From positions 613,001-677,000 of the forward strand of contig NZ_BLIV01000002.1 in assembly GCF_009811755.1 (NCBI RefSeq): a stretch of 64,000 bases of DNA, given 5' to 3'. Below the pieces are notes generated by a model. That model did no database searches, was not told the DNA's origin, and worked only from the letters and a program-made list of their open reading frames with translations. Shown one piece after another: positions 54,346 through 62,507 of the stretch (position 1 is the stretch's first letter; each line of letters starts with the position of its first letter). The DNA is from Roseobacter cerasinus. Lineage in GTDB: Bacteria; Pseudomonadota; Alphaproteobacteria; Rhodobacterales; Rhodobacteraceae. A program made the position numbers and the translations under genes.

Positions 54346-55398
54346 TCACTCTGCAGGCGCAAATCCGGTGATGAGTTGCTTCAGTCCGAGGGCAGCGCCG
54401 ACAAAGATAGCCACAAAGGCCACGGGGGCACTGAAAGCGAGGAGTGAAAAGGCGGAAATGCCCTGCCCGACGCTGCACCCGACCGCTAGGATCGCGCCGG
54501 GGCCCATGATCGCAGCCCCGAGGATCTGCCGCCGCAATTCGCGGGGATCCTCGCAGGCTTCCCATCGAAAGTGGCCCTTGGAGGAGGAGCCGATGGCAGC
54601 CCCGATGATCACACCCAGAACCGAGCCAACGCTGAACGACAGCGCGTTGCCCGACGCAGTCATGCCGTAGATGATCGTGTCACCGATGGGGGCGGCGAAG
54701 GTGTGGGTCTCGATGGGTTCGGCGTCAAACCCTGTCGTGGCGACCCAATAGGTGCCAAGCCAGCCTGATACGACGGCCAGGCCAACCACGACGCCCCAAA
54801 AGATGTGACCGTAGGAGTGGCGCATCTCGGCCTTGGAGAAGGCAAGCAAGAGCAGGGCACCGCCCACCACACTGCCGGTGATCCAAGGCGACACGCCCAA
54901 GGCACCTGCCAGAAATGTGAGGCTCTGCGGTGGGCTGGCCCCGGTTTCGACTGGAAACAGCCAGACCCGCGCGTGGGCCAGCGGACCGGACATCACGAAA
55001 TAGGCGGACAGGCCCATGACCAGAACAATCACAAAAGACCGCAGATCGCCGCCGCCAAGCCGGGCAAGCGCGCCGTAGCCGCAATTCCCGCTCAACGCCA
55101 TGCCGTAGCCGAACATCAGCCCGCCGATGATGGTGCCCAGCGGGTTCCAGACCTGATCGAGATAGGCGGTCTCAGCGCTGCTAAAGAGACCGGCGCTGAC
55201 CGCCACATGCACGCCGATGATCGCGACGCCGATGGCAATGGCCCACATGCGCAAGCGCCGGTCATCCGCACCATAGAGCATGTCTTCGATGGCGCCCAAC
55301 GTGCAAAACCGCCCGATCCGGGCTGCGAGGCCAAGCGCTATTCCTCCGCCCAAACCAATGAGCGCGGTTGCGTTCGCTTCTCCAAGCACGTCCAGCAT
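54346..55398 (-). CDS. soxT: YeeE/YedE-family sulfur transporter SoxT
   Basis: A 350-residue membrane protein with about ten helices in two halves. Each half carries a conserved cysteine: MALSGNCGYGALARLGGGDL and LAVGCSVGQGISAFSLLAF. IGRFCTLGAIEDMLYG is the family N-terminal motif. It likely imports thiosulfate or another sulfur anion. It is next to soxR and soxS on the same strand, as in other sox loci with soxT. Named by context and family. Confidence 0.85.
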   Translation of the reverse strand: MLDVLGEANATALIGLGGGIALGLAARIGRFCTLGAIEDMLYGADDRRLRMWAIAIGVAIIGVHVAVSAGLFSSAETAYLDQVWNPLGTIIGGLMFGYGMALSGNCGYGALARLGGGDLRSFVIVLVMGLSAYFVMSGPLAHARVWLFPVETGASPPQSLTFLAGALGVSPWITGSVVGGALLLLAFSKAEMRHSYGHIFWGVVVGLAVVSGWLGTYWVATTGFDAEPIETHTFAAPIGDTIIYGMTASGNALSFSVGSVLGVIIGAAIGSSSKGHFRWEACEDPRELRRQILGAAIMGPGAILAVGCSVGQGISAFSLLAFSAPVAFVAIFVGAALGLKQLITGFAPAE

Positions 55399-55437
55399 AT
55401 GGCTCCTCCCCGGACCAGCCGCGGGCGAGGCAGTTGG

Positions 55438-55821
55438 TCAGTCTTCCCTGCAGAACAGGTCGTAGACCACTTCCATGATTTGCTTTGGCCGGTCATCTGT
55501 CAAGCTGTAGTAGATGGCCTTGCCATCCCGGCGCGGGGTCACGAGCCCTTCGAGGCGAAGGCGCGACAGCTGCTGCGAGACCGCCGCCTGCCGCGCGGAC
55601 AGCAGTTCCTCCAATTCGGTCACCGATTTCTCGCCGGAGGCGAGATGGCACAGGATCATCAGACGCCCCTCATGGCTGATGGCCTTGAGGAAGTTGGAGG
55701 CACGCTGCGCGTTCTCCATCATGCGCTCCATGTCTTGCGCGCACATATTCTTGTCGAACACGGGCAGGCGCGATGCGGGCTCCGGTTTCATGCCAACGTC
55801 AGATGTCATGTCAAAGGTCAT
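55438..55821 (-). CDS. soxR: ArsR-family repressor SoxR
   Basis: A 127-residue winged-helix repressor. SNFLKAISHEGRLMILCHLA starts the ArsR fold, and ELLSARQAAVSQQLSRLRLE is the recognition helix. Cys58 (ILCHLA) and Cys124 (LFCRED) have the same 66-residue spacing as the persulfide-sensing pair of SqrR; a third, Cys27, lies in the N-terminal arm. It should repress sox genes until reactive sulfur crosslinks the cysteines. It sits between soxS and soxT. Confidence 0.92.
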   Translation of the reverse strand: MTFDMTSDVGMKPEPASRLPVFDKNMCAQDMERMMENAQRASNFLKAISHEGRLMILCHLASGEKSVTELEELLSARQAAVSQQLSRLRLEGLVTPRRDGKAIYYSLTDDRPKQIMEVVYDLFCRED

Positions 55822-55827
55822 AGCCAG

Positions 55828-56190
55828 TCAACTCGCCTGATCCAAGGGGATTGCTGCACGCTCGAACATCATGGTGAGCAGGCCCCAGAAAAAATCCTCA
55901 CCCGGATAGCCTTCGATCCGGCCCACTTCCCTGCCGTCCTGCACAAGGATAAAGGTGGGGGTGAAATGCACGCGCCTGTCGAAAGCCACATTCGGGGCGT
56001 CGCCATGCACATCATAGCGGTGTAGGGGCGCGGTGCGCCCTTCCGCTGTCTTGGGATAGATATGAGCGATTTCTTCGTTCCACTTGCCGCACCAATAACA
56101 GCCGTCTTCCTCAGCCATCAGCAGCACAGGGTCTGCCAAAGCGGTCAGAGGCAGCAGCCCCATACATGAAACAGCAAGTGCTTTCAGCAT
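55828..56190 (-). CDS. soxS: periplasmic thioredoxin-like SoxS
   Basis: A 120-residue secreted thioredoxin-like protein. Signal peptide MLKALAVSCMGLLPLTALA, active-site motif GCYWCGKWNEEIA, cis-proline region HFTPTFILVQDGREVGRIEG. SoxS keeps the SoxYZ carrier cysteine reduced and reactivates Sox in Paracoccus. It is the first gene of the leftward soxSRT unit and shares a divergent promoter region with soxV. Confidence 0.9.
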   Translation of the reverse strand: MLKALAVSCMGLLPLTALADPVLLMAEEDGCYWCGKWNEEIAHIYPKTAEGRTAPLHRYDVHGDAPNVAFDRRVHFTPTFILVQDGREVGRIEGYPGEDFFWGLLTMMFERAAIPLDQAS

Positions 56191-56232
56191 CGCCGCGCAG
56201 TCCCTTCATTGACGCGTCTCAATGATCCTAAC

Positions 56233-56252
56233 ATAATCTGATTTGTGAATAT
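56233..56252. promoter_or_regulatory. SoxR-type operator in the soxS/soxV gap
   Basis: ATAATC-TGATTTGT-GAATAT is an inverted repeat (five of six bases) fitting the ATTC-N8-GAAT pattern of SqrR/BigR-type ArsR repressors with one mismatch. It lies midway in the 86-base divergent region, where it could repress both directions. Confidence 0.6.
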
Positions 56253-56276
56253 CTCAAGGCGCGAGGCCGTTTGGAC

Positions 56277-57017
56277 ATGCTTGATGTTACCTTTTTGGGC
56301 GCTTTGCTGGCCGGTCTGCTGTCTTTTCTGTCGCCCTGTGTCCTTCCGATGGTGCCATTTTACCTCAGTTACCTGGCTGGGGTTGGCATGAACCAGATCA
56401 CGGCTGAGGCGGAGATTCCGCGTGGGGTCCGCTCGCGCGCGGTGCTGTCGGCCTGCTGTTTCGCGCTTGGCGTGATCACGGTCTTTGTCGGGTTGGGGGC
56501 CACGGCCACCGTGTTTGGCGGGCTGGTTCGGGAGTACTTTGATGTGCTGCGCTGGTTCGCGGCGGGCTTGATCATTGCCATGGGGTTGCACTTTCTGGGG
56601 CTGATCCGCATCGGAGTTCTGCACCGGCAGTTTCGCGCGGATGTGGGCGCGACCTCGCATGTGGGTCTGATCGGCGCCTATGTCATCGGGCTGGCCTTTG
56701 CTTTTGGCTGGACCCCCTGCGTGGGCCCGGTTCTGGCTGCGATCCTGTTTACGGCAGCGGCGCAGGAGGCAGCGCGCCAGGGCGGGCTGCTGCTCTTCAC
56801 TTACGGCGCCGGCATGACCTTGCCCTTCGTCGCTGCCGCTCTGTTTATCGGGCCATTCATGGCGTGGATGGCGAGGTTCCGCCGTCATCTTGGGCTGGTT
56901 GAGAAACTCATGGGCGGCCTTTTACTGCTCTTTGGTGGTTTGATCGCGACCAATTCCATCAATCTCATTGCGCAGTGGATGCTGGAGCATATCCCCTGGT
57001 TCAGCACCATTGGCTGA
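56277..57017 (+). CDS. soxV: CcdA-like thiol electron carrier SoxV
   Basis: A 246-residue membrane protein with six helices. LSFLSPCVLPMVPFYLSYLA and GWTPCVGPVLAAILFTAA contain the two conserved cysteines of the CcdA/DsbD transmembrane domain. It moves electrons from cytosolic thioredoxin to a periplasmic partner (SoxW or SoxS). The ATG (MLDVTFLGALL) was chosen over an upstream TTG. No soxW follows: soxX starts 216 bases later. Confidence 0.92.
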   Translation: MLDVTFLGALLAGLLSFLSPCVLPMVPFYLSYLAGVGMNQITAEAEIPRGVRSRAVLSACCFALGVITVFVGLGATATVFGGLVREYFDVLRWFAAGLIIAMGLHFLGLIRIGVLHRQFRADVGATSHVGLIGAYVIGLAFAFGWTPCVGPVLAAILFTAAAQEAARQGGLLLFTYGAGMTLPFVAAALFIGPFMAWMARFRRHLGLVEKLMGGLLLLFGGLIATNSINLIAQWMLEHIPWFSTIG

Positions 57018-57140
57018 CTCGGCCCGCACAAGGCTCTGTTCACTTGACTCCGGCTGCGTGCAGTCTGGACCGGAGAGGTCTGAAAATGCTGCGCCCGCGC
57101 AATAAGACTGCGTATTTTTCTGCGCATGCAAACAAATCTA

Positions 57141-57162
57141 AAAATTCATGTAGTTGAATTTG
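57141..57162. promoter_or_regulatory. SoxR-type operator upstream of soxX
   Basis: AAATTC-ATGTAGTT-GAATTT is a perfect 6-base inverted repeat and an exact ATTC-N8-GAAT site. It lies about 75-90 bases upstream of the soxX ATG in an AT-rich stretch, fitting a repressor site over the soxXYZABCD promoter. Confidence 0.75.
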
Positions 57163-57233
57163 TTGTTGCGTGAAGGCTGGTGTGTGCCGTAGTGTACTGA
57201 AAAGCGATTGCGGAATCGTGTCTGGGAGGGCGC

Positions 57234-57710
57234 ATGAAACACATATCGGGACTAGCGGTGATGGCTGCCTTTTGCGGATCATTCGCTGCGGCTGAAGCGA
57301 TTAAGCCAACAGATGTTGTTTATGTTGACGGTGCCGTCGAGGCGTCTCTTTCTGGCACGGCAGGCGACCCCGTCAGCGGTGCAGAGCTGATGAACAAGGG
57401 CGCGGGCAATTGCATTGCCTGCCACCAGGTCTCGGACCTCGCGCATCTGCCTTTCCACGGTGAGATTGGCCCGACGCTGGACGGCGTGGCTGACCGGTGG
57501 ACGGTGGCCGAGCTACGCGGCATCGTCGCCAATGCCAAGGTGATGTTCGAGGGCACGATGATGCCGTCGTTCTACAGGACCACGGGCTTTTTCCGGCTGG
57601 GCGATGCCTACACCGGGGACGCGCATGGCGACACCGAAGTGCAGCCTCTGCTGACGGCGCAGCAGGTCGAAGATGTGGTCGCGTATCTTGTTACACTGAC
57701 AGAAGACTGA
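57234..57710 (+). CDS. soxX: sulfur-oxidizing cytochrome SoxX
   Basis: A 158-residue secreted single-heme c-type cytochrome. Signal peptide MKHISGLAVMAAFCGSFAAA, heme site GNCIACHQVSDL, axial methionine in EGTMMPSFYRTTGFFRLG and C-terminal QQVEDVVAYLVTLTED. It forms the SoxXA complex that couples thiosulfate to the SoxY cysteine. It starts the soxXYZAB run after the operator-bearing gap. Confidence 0.94.
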   Translation: MKHISGLAVMAAFCGSFAAAEAIKPTDVVYVDGAVEASLSGTAGDPVSGAELMNKGAGNCIACHQVSDLAHLPFHGEIGPTLDGVADRWTVAELRGIVANAKVMFEGTMMPSFYRTTGFFRLGDAYTGDAHGDTEVQPLLTAQQVEDVVAYLVTLTED

Positions 57711-57732
57711 CCTTTCAAGAAGGGAGTTCACT

Positions 57733-58155
57733 ATGGAACTGACACGGCGAAAAATGCTCGCAATCGGCTCAGGCACGCTCGCACTGGCGAGCTTGACGGG
57801 CCTCCCGGCGTTCGCAAGTCTGACGGATGAGGCCGTCAGCGCGCTGACGGGCGGCGCGGATCTGGGTGAGGGCGCAATCACACTGACCGCCCCGGAAATT
57901 GCCGAGAACGGCAACACCGTGCCCATCGAGGTCGACGCGCCCGGCGCGGTCGAGATCACGCTTTTTGCGGATGGCAACCCGGTGCCGAATGTGGCGACCT
58001 TCAAGTTCGGACCGCTCAGCGCATCGCGCAGCGCCTCCACCCGCATTCGGCTGGCCACCACGCAGAACGTGGTCGCCATCGCCAAGATGGAAGACGGATC
58101 GTTCCAGAAGGCATCGGCCGAAGTGAAAGTGACCATCGGCGGCTGCGGCGGCTGA
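57733..58155 (+). CDS. soxY: sulfur carrier protein SoxY
   Basis: A 140-residue Tat-exported protein. TRRKMLAIGSGTLALASLTG is the twin-arginine signal, and the C-terminus VKVTIGGCGG is the GGCGG swinging arm whose cysteine carries the sulfur intermediates. It works as SoxYZ. Located between soxX and soxZ. Confidence 0.96.
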   Translation: MELTRRKMLAIGSGTLALASLTGLPAFASLTDEAVSALTGGADLGEGAITLTAPEIAENGNTVPIEVDAPGAVEITLFADGNPVPNVATFKFGPLSASRSASTRIRLATTQNVVAIAKMEDGSFQKASAEVKVTIGGCGG

Positions 58156-58216
58156 GCCAACCCTAGATTGCCCGAGGGCCAAGGCCCGCACGGGCGCAAG
58201 ACAAAGGAGAGACAGC

Positions 58217-58546
58217 ATGGCATCTGGTGTAAAACCCCGGGTCAAAGTCCCCAAGACAGCAGCAGCGGGTGAGACGATCACGATAAAGACGCTGATCAGC
58301 CACAAGATGGAAAGCGGCCAGCGCAAGGATGACGATGGCAACATCATCCCGCGCTCGATTATCAATCGCTTCACTGCCGACTTCAACGGTCAGAACGTGA
58401 TCGACGTGACGCTGGAGCCTGCGATTTCGACCAACCCCTACTTTCAGTTCGAGGCGGTTGTTCCGGAATCCGGCGAGTTCAACTTCACCTGGTATGACGA
58501 TGACGGCTCCGTCTACGAGACGGCCAAGAAGATCACGGTTGGCTGA
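58217..58546 (+). CDS. soxZ: SoxY partner protein SoxZ
   Basis: A 109-residue protein without a signal peptide. AAAGETITIKTLISHKMESG, NIIPRSIINRFTADFNGQNV and FEFTW-type NFTWYDDDGSVYETAKKITV are standard. It binds SoxY and is exported with it by the Tat system on SoxY's signal. AAAGGAGAGACAGC precedes the ATG. Confidence 0.96.
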   Translation: MASGVKPRVKVPKTAAAGETITIKTLISHKMESGQRKDDDGNIIPRSIINRFTADFNGQNVIDVTLEPAISTNPYFQFEAVVPESGEFNFTWYDDDGSVYETAKKITVG

Positions 58547-58585
58547 TCGCAAGATCAGGCAGACGTTCGGGAGAGGGAGGATAGC

Positions 58586-59437
58586 GTGAAAAAGACAACA
58601 CTTGCAGTGTGTTCCATAGCGGTGCTGTGGGTTGGACCGCAGCTGGCCGTGGCGGACCCCGATGACGATCAACTCGTGATCAACGAGGAGATCTCGATTG
58701 TCACGGAGGTCGCAGCACCTGCCCATGTGGAGAACCTGTCCACCATCTACTCAGGCTGGCGGTTCCGCTCTGACGAGACGCAAGCCGTGCAGATGGACGA
58801 CTTCGACAACCCTGGTATGATCGGGGTGGAAAACGCTCTGGTCGATTGGGACACGGTCGAGGGCACCGCCGGGCAGTCTTGTGCGGGTTGCCATGGTGCT
58901 GCCGAGGATATGGCGGGCGTGCGCGCTGTCTACCCCAAGTGGAATGAAGAGAAAGGCCTGGTCACCACCCTTGAGATGGAGGTGAACAATTGCCGTGAGG
59001 CCCGCATGGGTGCGGATAAGTGGAAGTATACCGGCGGCGACATGACGGATATGGTCGCGCTGATTTCGTCGGTTTCACGTGGGATGCCGGTGAATGTTGC
59101 AATTGACGGCCCGGCCCAATCCACCTGGGAAGAGGGCAAGGAACTCTACTACACCCGCACCGGCCAGTTGGAGCTGTCCTGCGCGAATTGCCACGAAGAC
59201 AGCTATGGCATGATGATCCGAGCGGATCATCTGAGCCAGGGTCAAATCAACGGCTTCCCGACGTATCGGCTGAAGAACACCAAGCTCAATTCCGTTCACG
59301 CACGGTTCAAGGGCTGCGTGCGGGACACACGGGCCGAGACCTACAAGCCCGGCTCGCCTGAGTTTGTTGCGCTGGAACTCTACGTCGCCTCTCGCGGCAA
59401 TGGTCTGAGCGTCGAAGGCCCGTCCGTCCGAAACTAA
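58586..59437 (+). CDS. soxA: sulfur-oxidizing cytochrome SoxA (diheme)
   Basis: A 283-residue secreted diheme cytochrome. Heme sites are QSCAGCHGAAEDM and LSCANCHEDSYGM. The active-site heme ligand cysteine, modified to a persulfide in other SoxA, lies in RFKGCVRDTRAETY. The signal peptide is KTTLAVCSIAVLWVGPQLAV. With SoxX it oxidatively conjugates thiosulfate to SoxY. Followed by a hairpin-T terminator before soxB. Confidence 0.95.
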   Translation: MKKTTLAVCSIAVLWVGPQLAVADPDDDQLVINEEISIVTEVAAPAHVENLSTIYSGWRFRSDETQAVQMDDFDNPGMIGVENALVDWDTVEGTAGQSCAGCHGAAEDMAGVRAVYPKWNEEKGLVTTLEMEVNNCREARMGADKWKYTGGDMTDMVALISSVSRGMPVNVAIDGPAQSTWEEGKELYYTRTGQLELSCANCHEDSYGMMIRADHLSQGQINGFPTYRLKNTKLNSVHARFKGCVRDTRAETYKPGSPEFVALELYVASRGNGLSVEGPSVRN

Positions 59438-59443
59438 AGTTTG

Positions 59444-59473
59444 AAAGGCTCCGCTGTGCACGCGGGGCCTTTT
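59444..59473 (+). terminator. intrinsic terminator between soxA and soxB
   Basis: AAAGGC-T-CCGC pairs with GCGG-G-GCCTTT around TGTGCAC and ends in four T residues. It lies inside the sox operon and could lower soxB-soxE transcription relative to soxXYZA. Confidence 0.6.
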
Positions 59474-59526
59474 CCATCTGCATAACATTCATTTATGCGC
59501 ATATGTTTTGAGGAGCTGAAAGACAG

Positions 59527-61224
59527 ATGATTTCGCGGCGCGACTTTCTGCAGGTTGGCATGGCGGCCTCCGCCCTTCTGGGTACATCCGGCTTCGGAAA
59601 CTGGGCCCGTCTGGCTGCGCAGCAGGCCTTGACGCAGGATCAGCTGCTGGAGTTCGAGACCTTCGGCAATGTCTCTCTGATCCACATCACCGATATCCAC
59701 GGGCAGCTGAAACCGATCTATTTCCGCGAGCCGTCGGTCAACATCGGGGTGGGTGACAACAAGGGTGCCGTGCCGCACATCACAGGGGCCGAGTTCCGCA
59801 AGCTCTACGGTATCGCCGATGGCAGCCCCAGCCACTATGCGCTGAGCTCGGGTGACTTTGCAGCCCTTGCAAAGGGTTATGGTCGGGTTGGCGGGCTGGA
59901 CCGTGTGGCCACTGTGATCAAGGCGATCCGTGCCGACCGGCCTGATGCGATCCTGCTCGATGGCGGCGACACCTGGCACGGCTCCTACACCACTTGGAAG
60001 ACGCAGGCACAGGACATGTTCAACGTCATGAACGCGCTGAAACCCGATGCGATGACCTTTCATTGGGAGTTCACGTTGGGCAGCGACCGGGTGACCGAGT
60101 TGGTGGAGCAACTGCCCTTCGCCGCCCTTGGGCAAAATATCTTTGACGCGGAATGGGACGAGCCGACTGAGCTTTTCCCGCCCTACAAGATGTTTGAGCG
60201 TGGCGGCACCAAGATCGCGGTGATTGGCCAGGCGTTTCCTTACATGCCCATCGCCAACCCGCGCTGGATGTTTCCGGAATACTCCTTTGGCATCCGTGAT
60301 GAGAACATGGCCGCGATGGTCGAAGAGGTGCGCGCCGCCGGGGCGGAATGCGTGGTTGTGCTGAGCCACAACGGCTTTGACGTCGATAAAAAAATGGCCA
60401 GCGTGGTGCCCGGCATTGACGTGATCCTGTCCGGCCATACCCATGATGCGCTGCCGGAACCGGCGCTTGTGGGCGAGACGATCATCGTCCCATCCGGCTC
60501 AAACGGCAAGTTTGTCAGCCGCGTGGATCTCGATATCCGCGACGGCCGCATGATGGGTTATCGCACCAAGCTGATCCCGATCTTTTCCGATGTGATCACG
60601 CCCGACCCGGAGGTTGCCGCGCTGATCGACGCGGAACGCGCGCCCTATCTCCATGAGATGACCGAAGTGGTGGGCCAGACCGAAAGCCTGCTCTACCGGC
60701 GGGGCAACTTCAACGGCTCCTGGGATGATCTCATTTGCGACGCGCTGCTGAGCGAGCGGGACGCCGAGATCGCGCTCAGCCCCGGCGTGCGCTGGGGCCC
60801 AACGCTGATCCCCGGGCAGGACATCACCCGCGAGGATATCTTCGGCGTGACCTCCATGAGCTACGGGCAGGCCTACCGCACCGAGATGACGGGCGCGTTC
60901 CTGAAAGTCGTGCTGGAAGATGTGGCCGACAACATCTTCAACCCCGACCCCTATTATCAGCAGGGCGGCGACATGGTGCGCACCGGCGGGCTCGGCTACC
61001 GCATCGATGTGTCGAAACCGCAAGGCGCGCGCATCTCGAACATGACGCTCCTGAAAACCGGCGAGCCGATTGACCCGGCCCGGTCTTACGTGGTCGCCGG
61101 TTGGGCCAGCGTGAACGAAGGCACCGAAGGCCCGCAGATCTGGGATGTGGTGGAAAGCCACATCCGCAAGCTCGGTACCGTGACGGTGCAAGGCAATACC
61201 AACGTCGACGTTGTCGGCGCGTGA
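59527..61224 (+). CDS. soxB: thiosulfohydrolase SoxB
   Basis: A 565-residue dinuclear-Mn enzyme of the 5'-nucleotidase fold. SRRDFLQVGMAASAL is the Tat signal. Metal motifs include LIHITDIHGQLKP, LLDGGDTWHGSYTTW and GIDVILSGHTHDALPEPALV. It hydrolyses the terminal sulfone from SoxY-bound thiosulfate, releasing sulfate. A terminator and a short leader with GAGGAG precede it. Confidence 0.97.
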   Translation: MISRRDFLQVGMAASALLGTSGFGNWARLAAQQALTQDQLLEFETFGNVSLIHITDIHGQLKPIYFREPSVNIGVGDNKGAVPHITGAEFRKLYGIADGSPSHYALSSGDFAALAKGYGRVGGLDRVATVIKAIRADRPDAILLDGGDTWHGSYTTWKTQAQDMFNVMNALKPDAMTFHWEFTLGSDRVTELVEQLPFAALGQNIFDAEWDEPTELFPPYKMFERGGTKIAVIGQAFPYMPIANPRWMFPEYSFGIRDENMAAMVEEVRAAGAECVVVLSHNGFDVDKKMASVVPGIDVILSGHTHDALPEPALVGETIIVPSGSNGKFVSRVDLDIRDGRMMGYRTKLIPIFSDVITPDPEVAALIDAERAPYLHEMTEVVGQTESLLYRRGNFNGSWDDLICDALLSERDAEIALSPGVRWGPTLIPGQDITREDIFGVTSMSYGQAYRTEMTGAFLKVVLEDVADNIFNPDPYYQQGGDMVRTGGLGYRIDVSKPQGARISNMTLLKTGEPIDPARSYVVAGWASVNEGTEGPQIWDVVESHIRKLGTVTVQGNTNVDVVGA

Positions 61225-61244
61225 GCATTTGGAGACGTTGAGCT

Positions 61245-62507
61245 ATGGATGAGACATTCAAACCATCCCGCCGGGCCTTCTTGCGCGGCAGTGCAGCGGC
61301 TGCGGCCGGGTCGGTCGCTGGAGCCGCCGCCGCCAATGGCGCAGACCCGCTGATCACCGAACTGCAGGATTGGGCCTCCTACACCGGCGCGGGAGTGGAT
61401 GAGACGCCCTATGGCATGCCCATCAGCTTTGAGAGCCACGTGGTCCGGCGCAATGTCGAATGGCTAACGGCCTCGCCGATCTCCTCGATCAACTTCACGC
61501 CGATCCACGCGCTGGACGGGACGATCACCCCGCAGGGCTGCGCATTCGAGCGGCACCACTCCGGCGCTATCGAGCTGCGCAAGGAAGACTACCGGCTGAT
61601 GATCAACGGGCTGGTCGACCGCCCGCTGGTCTTCACCTACGAGGATCTCGAACGCTTCCCGCGTGAGAACCACGTCTATTTCTGCGAATGCGCGGCCAAT
61701 ACGGGCATGGAGTGGGCGGGGGCGCAGCTCAACGGGGTGCAGTTCACCCACGGCATGATCCACAACATGGAATACACCGGCGTCCCCCTTCGCACCCTGC
61801 TGCGAGAGGCGGGGGCCGACATCGCCCTCGACAAATGGGTCTATGTGGAAGGAGCCGATGCCTCCTCCAACGGGCGCTCGATCCCCATGGAAAAGGCGCT
61901 TGATGACGTGCTCGTCGCCTTCAAGGCCAATGGCGAGGCGCTGCGGATGGAGCATGGCTACCCGGTCCGCCTCGTCGTGCCCGGATGGGAAGGCAACATG
62001 TGGGTCAAGTGGCTGCGCCGCGTCGAGGTGACTGATATGGCCGTGGAAAGCCGCGAAGAGACCTCGAAATACACCGACGTCTATGCCGATGGCACCGCGC
62101 GCAAATGGACCTGGGTGATGGATGCGAAATCCGTCATCACCACGCCGAGCCCGCAAATGCCGATCACACACGGCCCGGGGCCGCTGGTGATCTCGGGGCT
62201 GGCTTGGTCCGGTCACGGTCAGATCACCCGCGTCGACGTCTCCAAGGACGGCGGCATCACATGGGAGACGGCGCGGCTGGGCAAGCAGGGCGATACAAAG
62301 GCGCTCACCCGCTTCTATCTCGATACCGAGTGGGACGGCGCGCCCATGCTGCTGCAGGCCCGCGCGATGGATGAGACCGGCTATGTCCAGCCCACCAAGG
62401 AACAGTTGCGCGACCAGCGCGGCGAAAACGCCGTCTATCATAACAATTGTATCCAGACCTGGTACGTGAACGCAGAAGGGATCGCCGAGAATGTCGAAGT
62501 CTCCTAA
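61245..62507 (+). CDS. soxC: sulfane dehydrogenase molybdopterin subunit SoxC
   Basis: A 420-residue Tat-exported molybdoenzyme. SRRAFLRGSAAAAAGSVAG is the signal, VYFCECAANTGMEW contains the molybdenum-ligand cysteine, and GVPLRTLLREAGADIALDKW and HGYPVRLVVPGWEGNMWVKW are sulfite-oxidase family blocks. It oxidizes the SoxY-bound sulfane sulfur with SoxD. It overlaps soxD by 17 bases. Confidence 0.96.
   Translation: MDETFKPSRRAFLRGSAAAAAGSVAGAAAANGADPLITELQDWASYTGAGVDETPYGMPISFESHVVRRNVEWLTASPISSINFTPIHALDGTITPQGCAFERHHSGAIELRKEDYRLMINGLVDRPLVFTYEDLERFPRENHVYFCECAANTGMEWAGAQLNGVQFTHGMIHNMEYTGVPLRTLLREAGADIALDKWVYVEGADASSNGRSIPMEKALDDVLVAFKANGEALRMEHGYPVRLVVPGWEGNMWVKWLRRVEVTDMAVESREETSKYTDVYADGTARKWTWVMDAKSVITTPSPQMPITHGPGPLVISGLAWSGHGQITRVDVSKDGGITWETARLGKQGDTKALTRFYLDTEWDGAPMLLQARAMDETGYVQPTKEQLRDQRGENAVYHNNCIQTWYVNAEGIAENVEVS

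Noticed and set aside
54805-56025. 406-residue plus-strand frame across soxT, soxR and soxS
   Set aside because: It covers three minus-strand genes of known families; a shadow of GC-rich codon usage.
59485-59504. ATTC-N8-GCAT near soxB (and a similar ATTC-N8-GCAT upstream of 4392) as extra SoxR sites
   Set aside because: The right half differs from GAAT and the arms are not symmetric; too weak without binding data.
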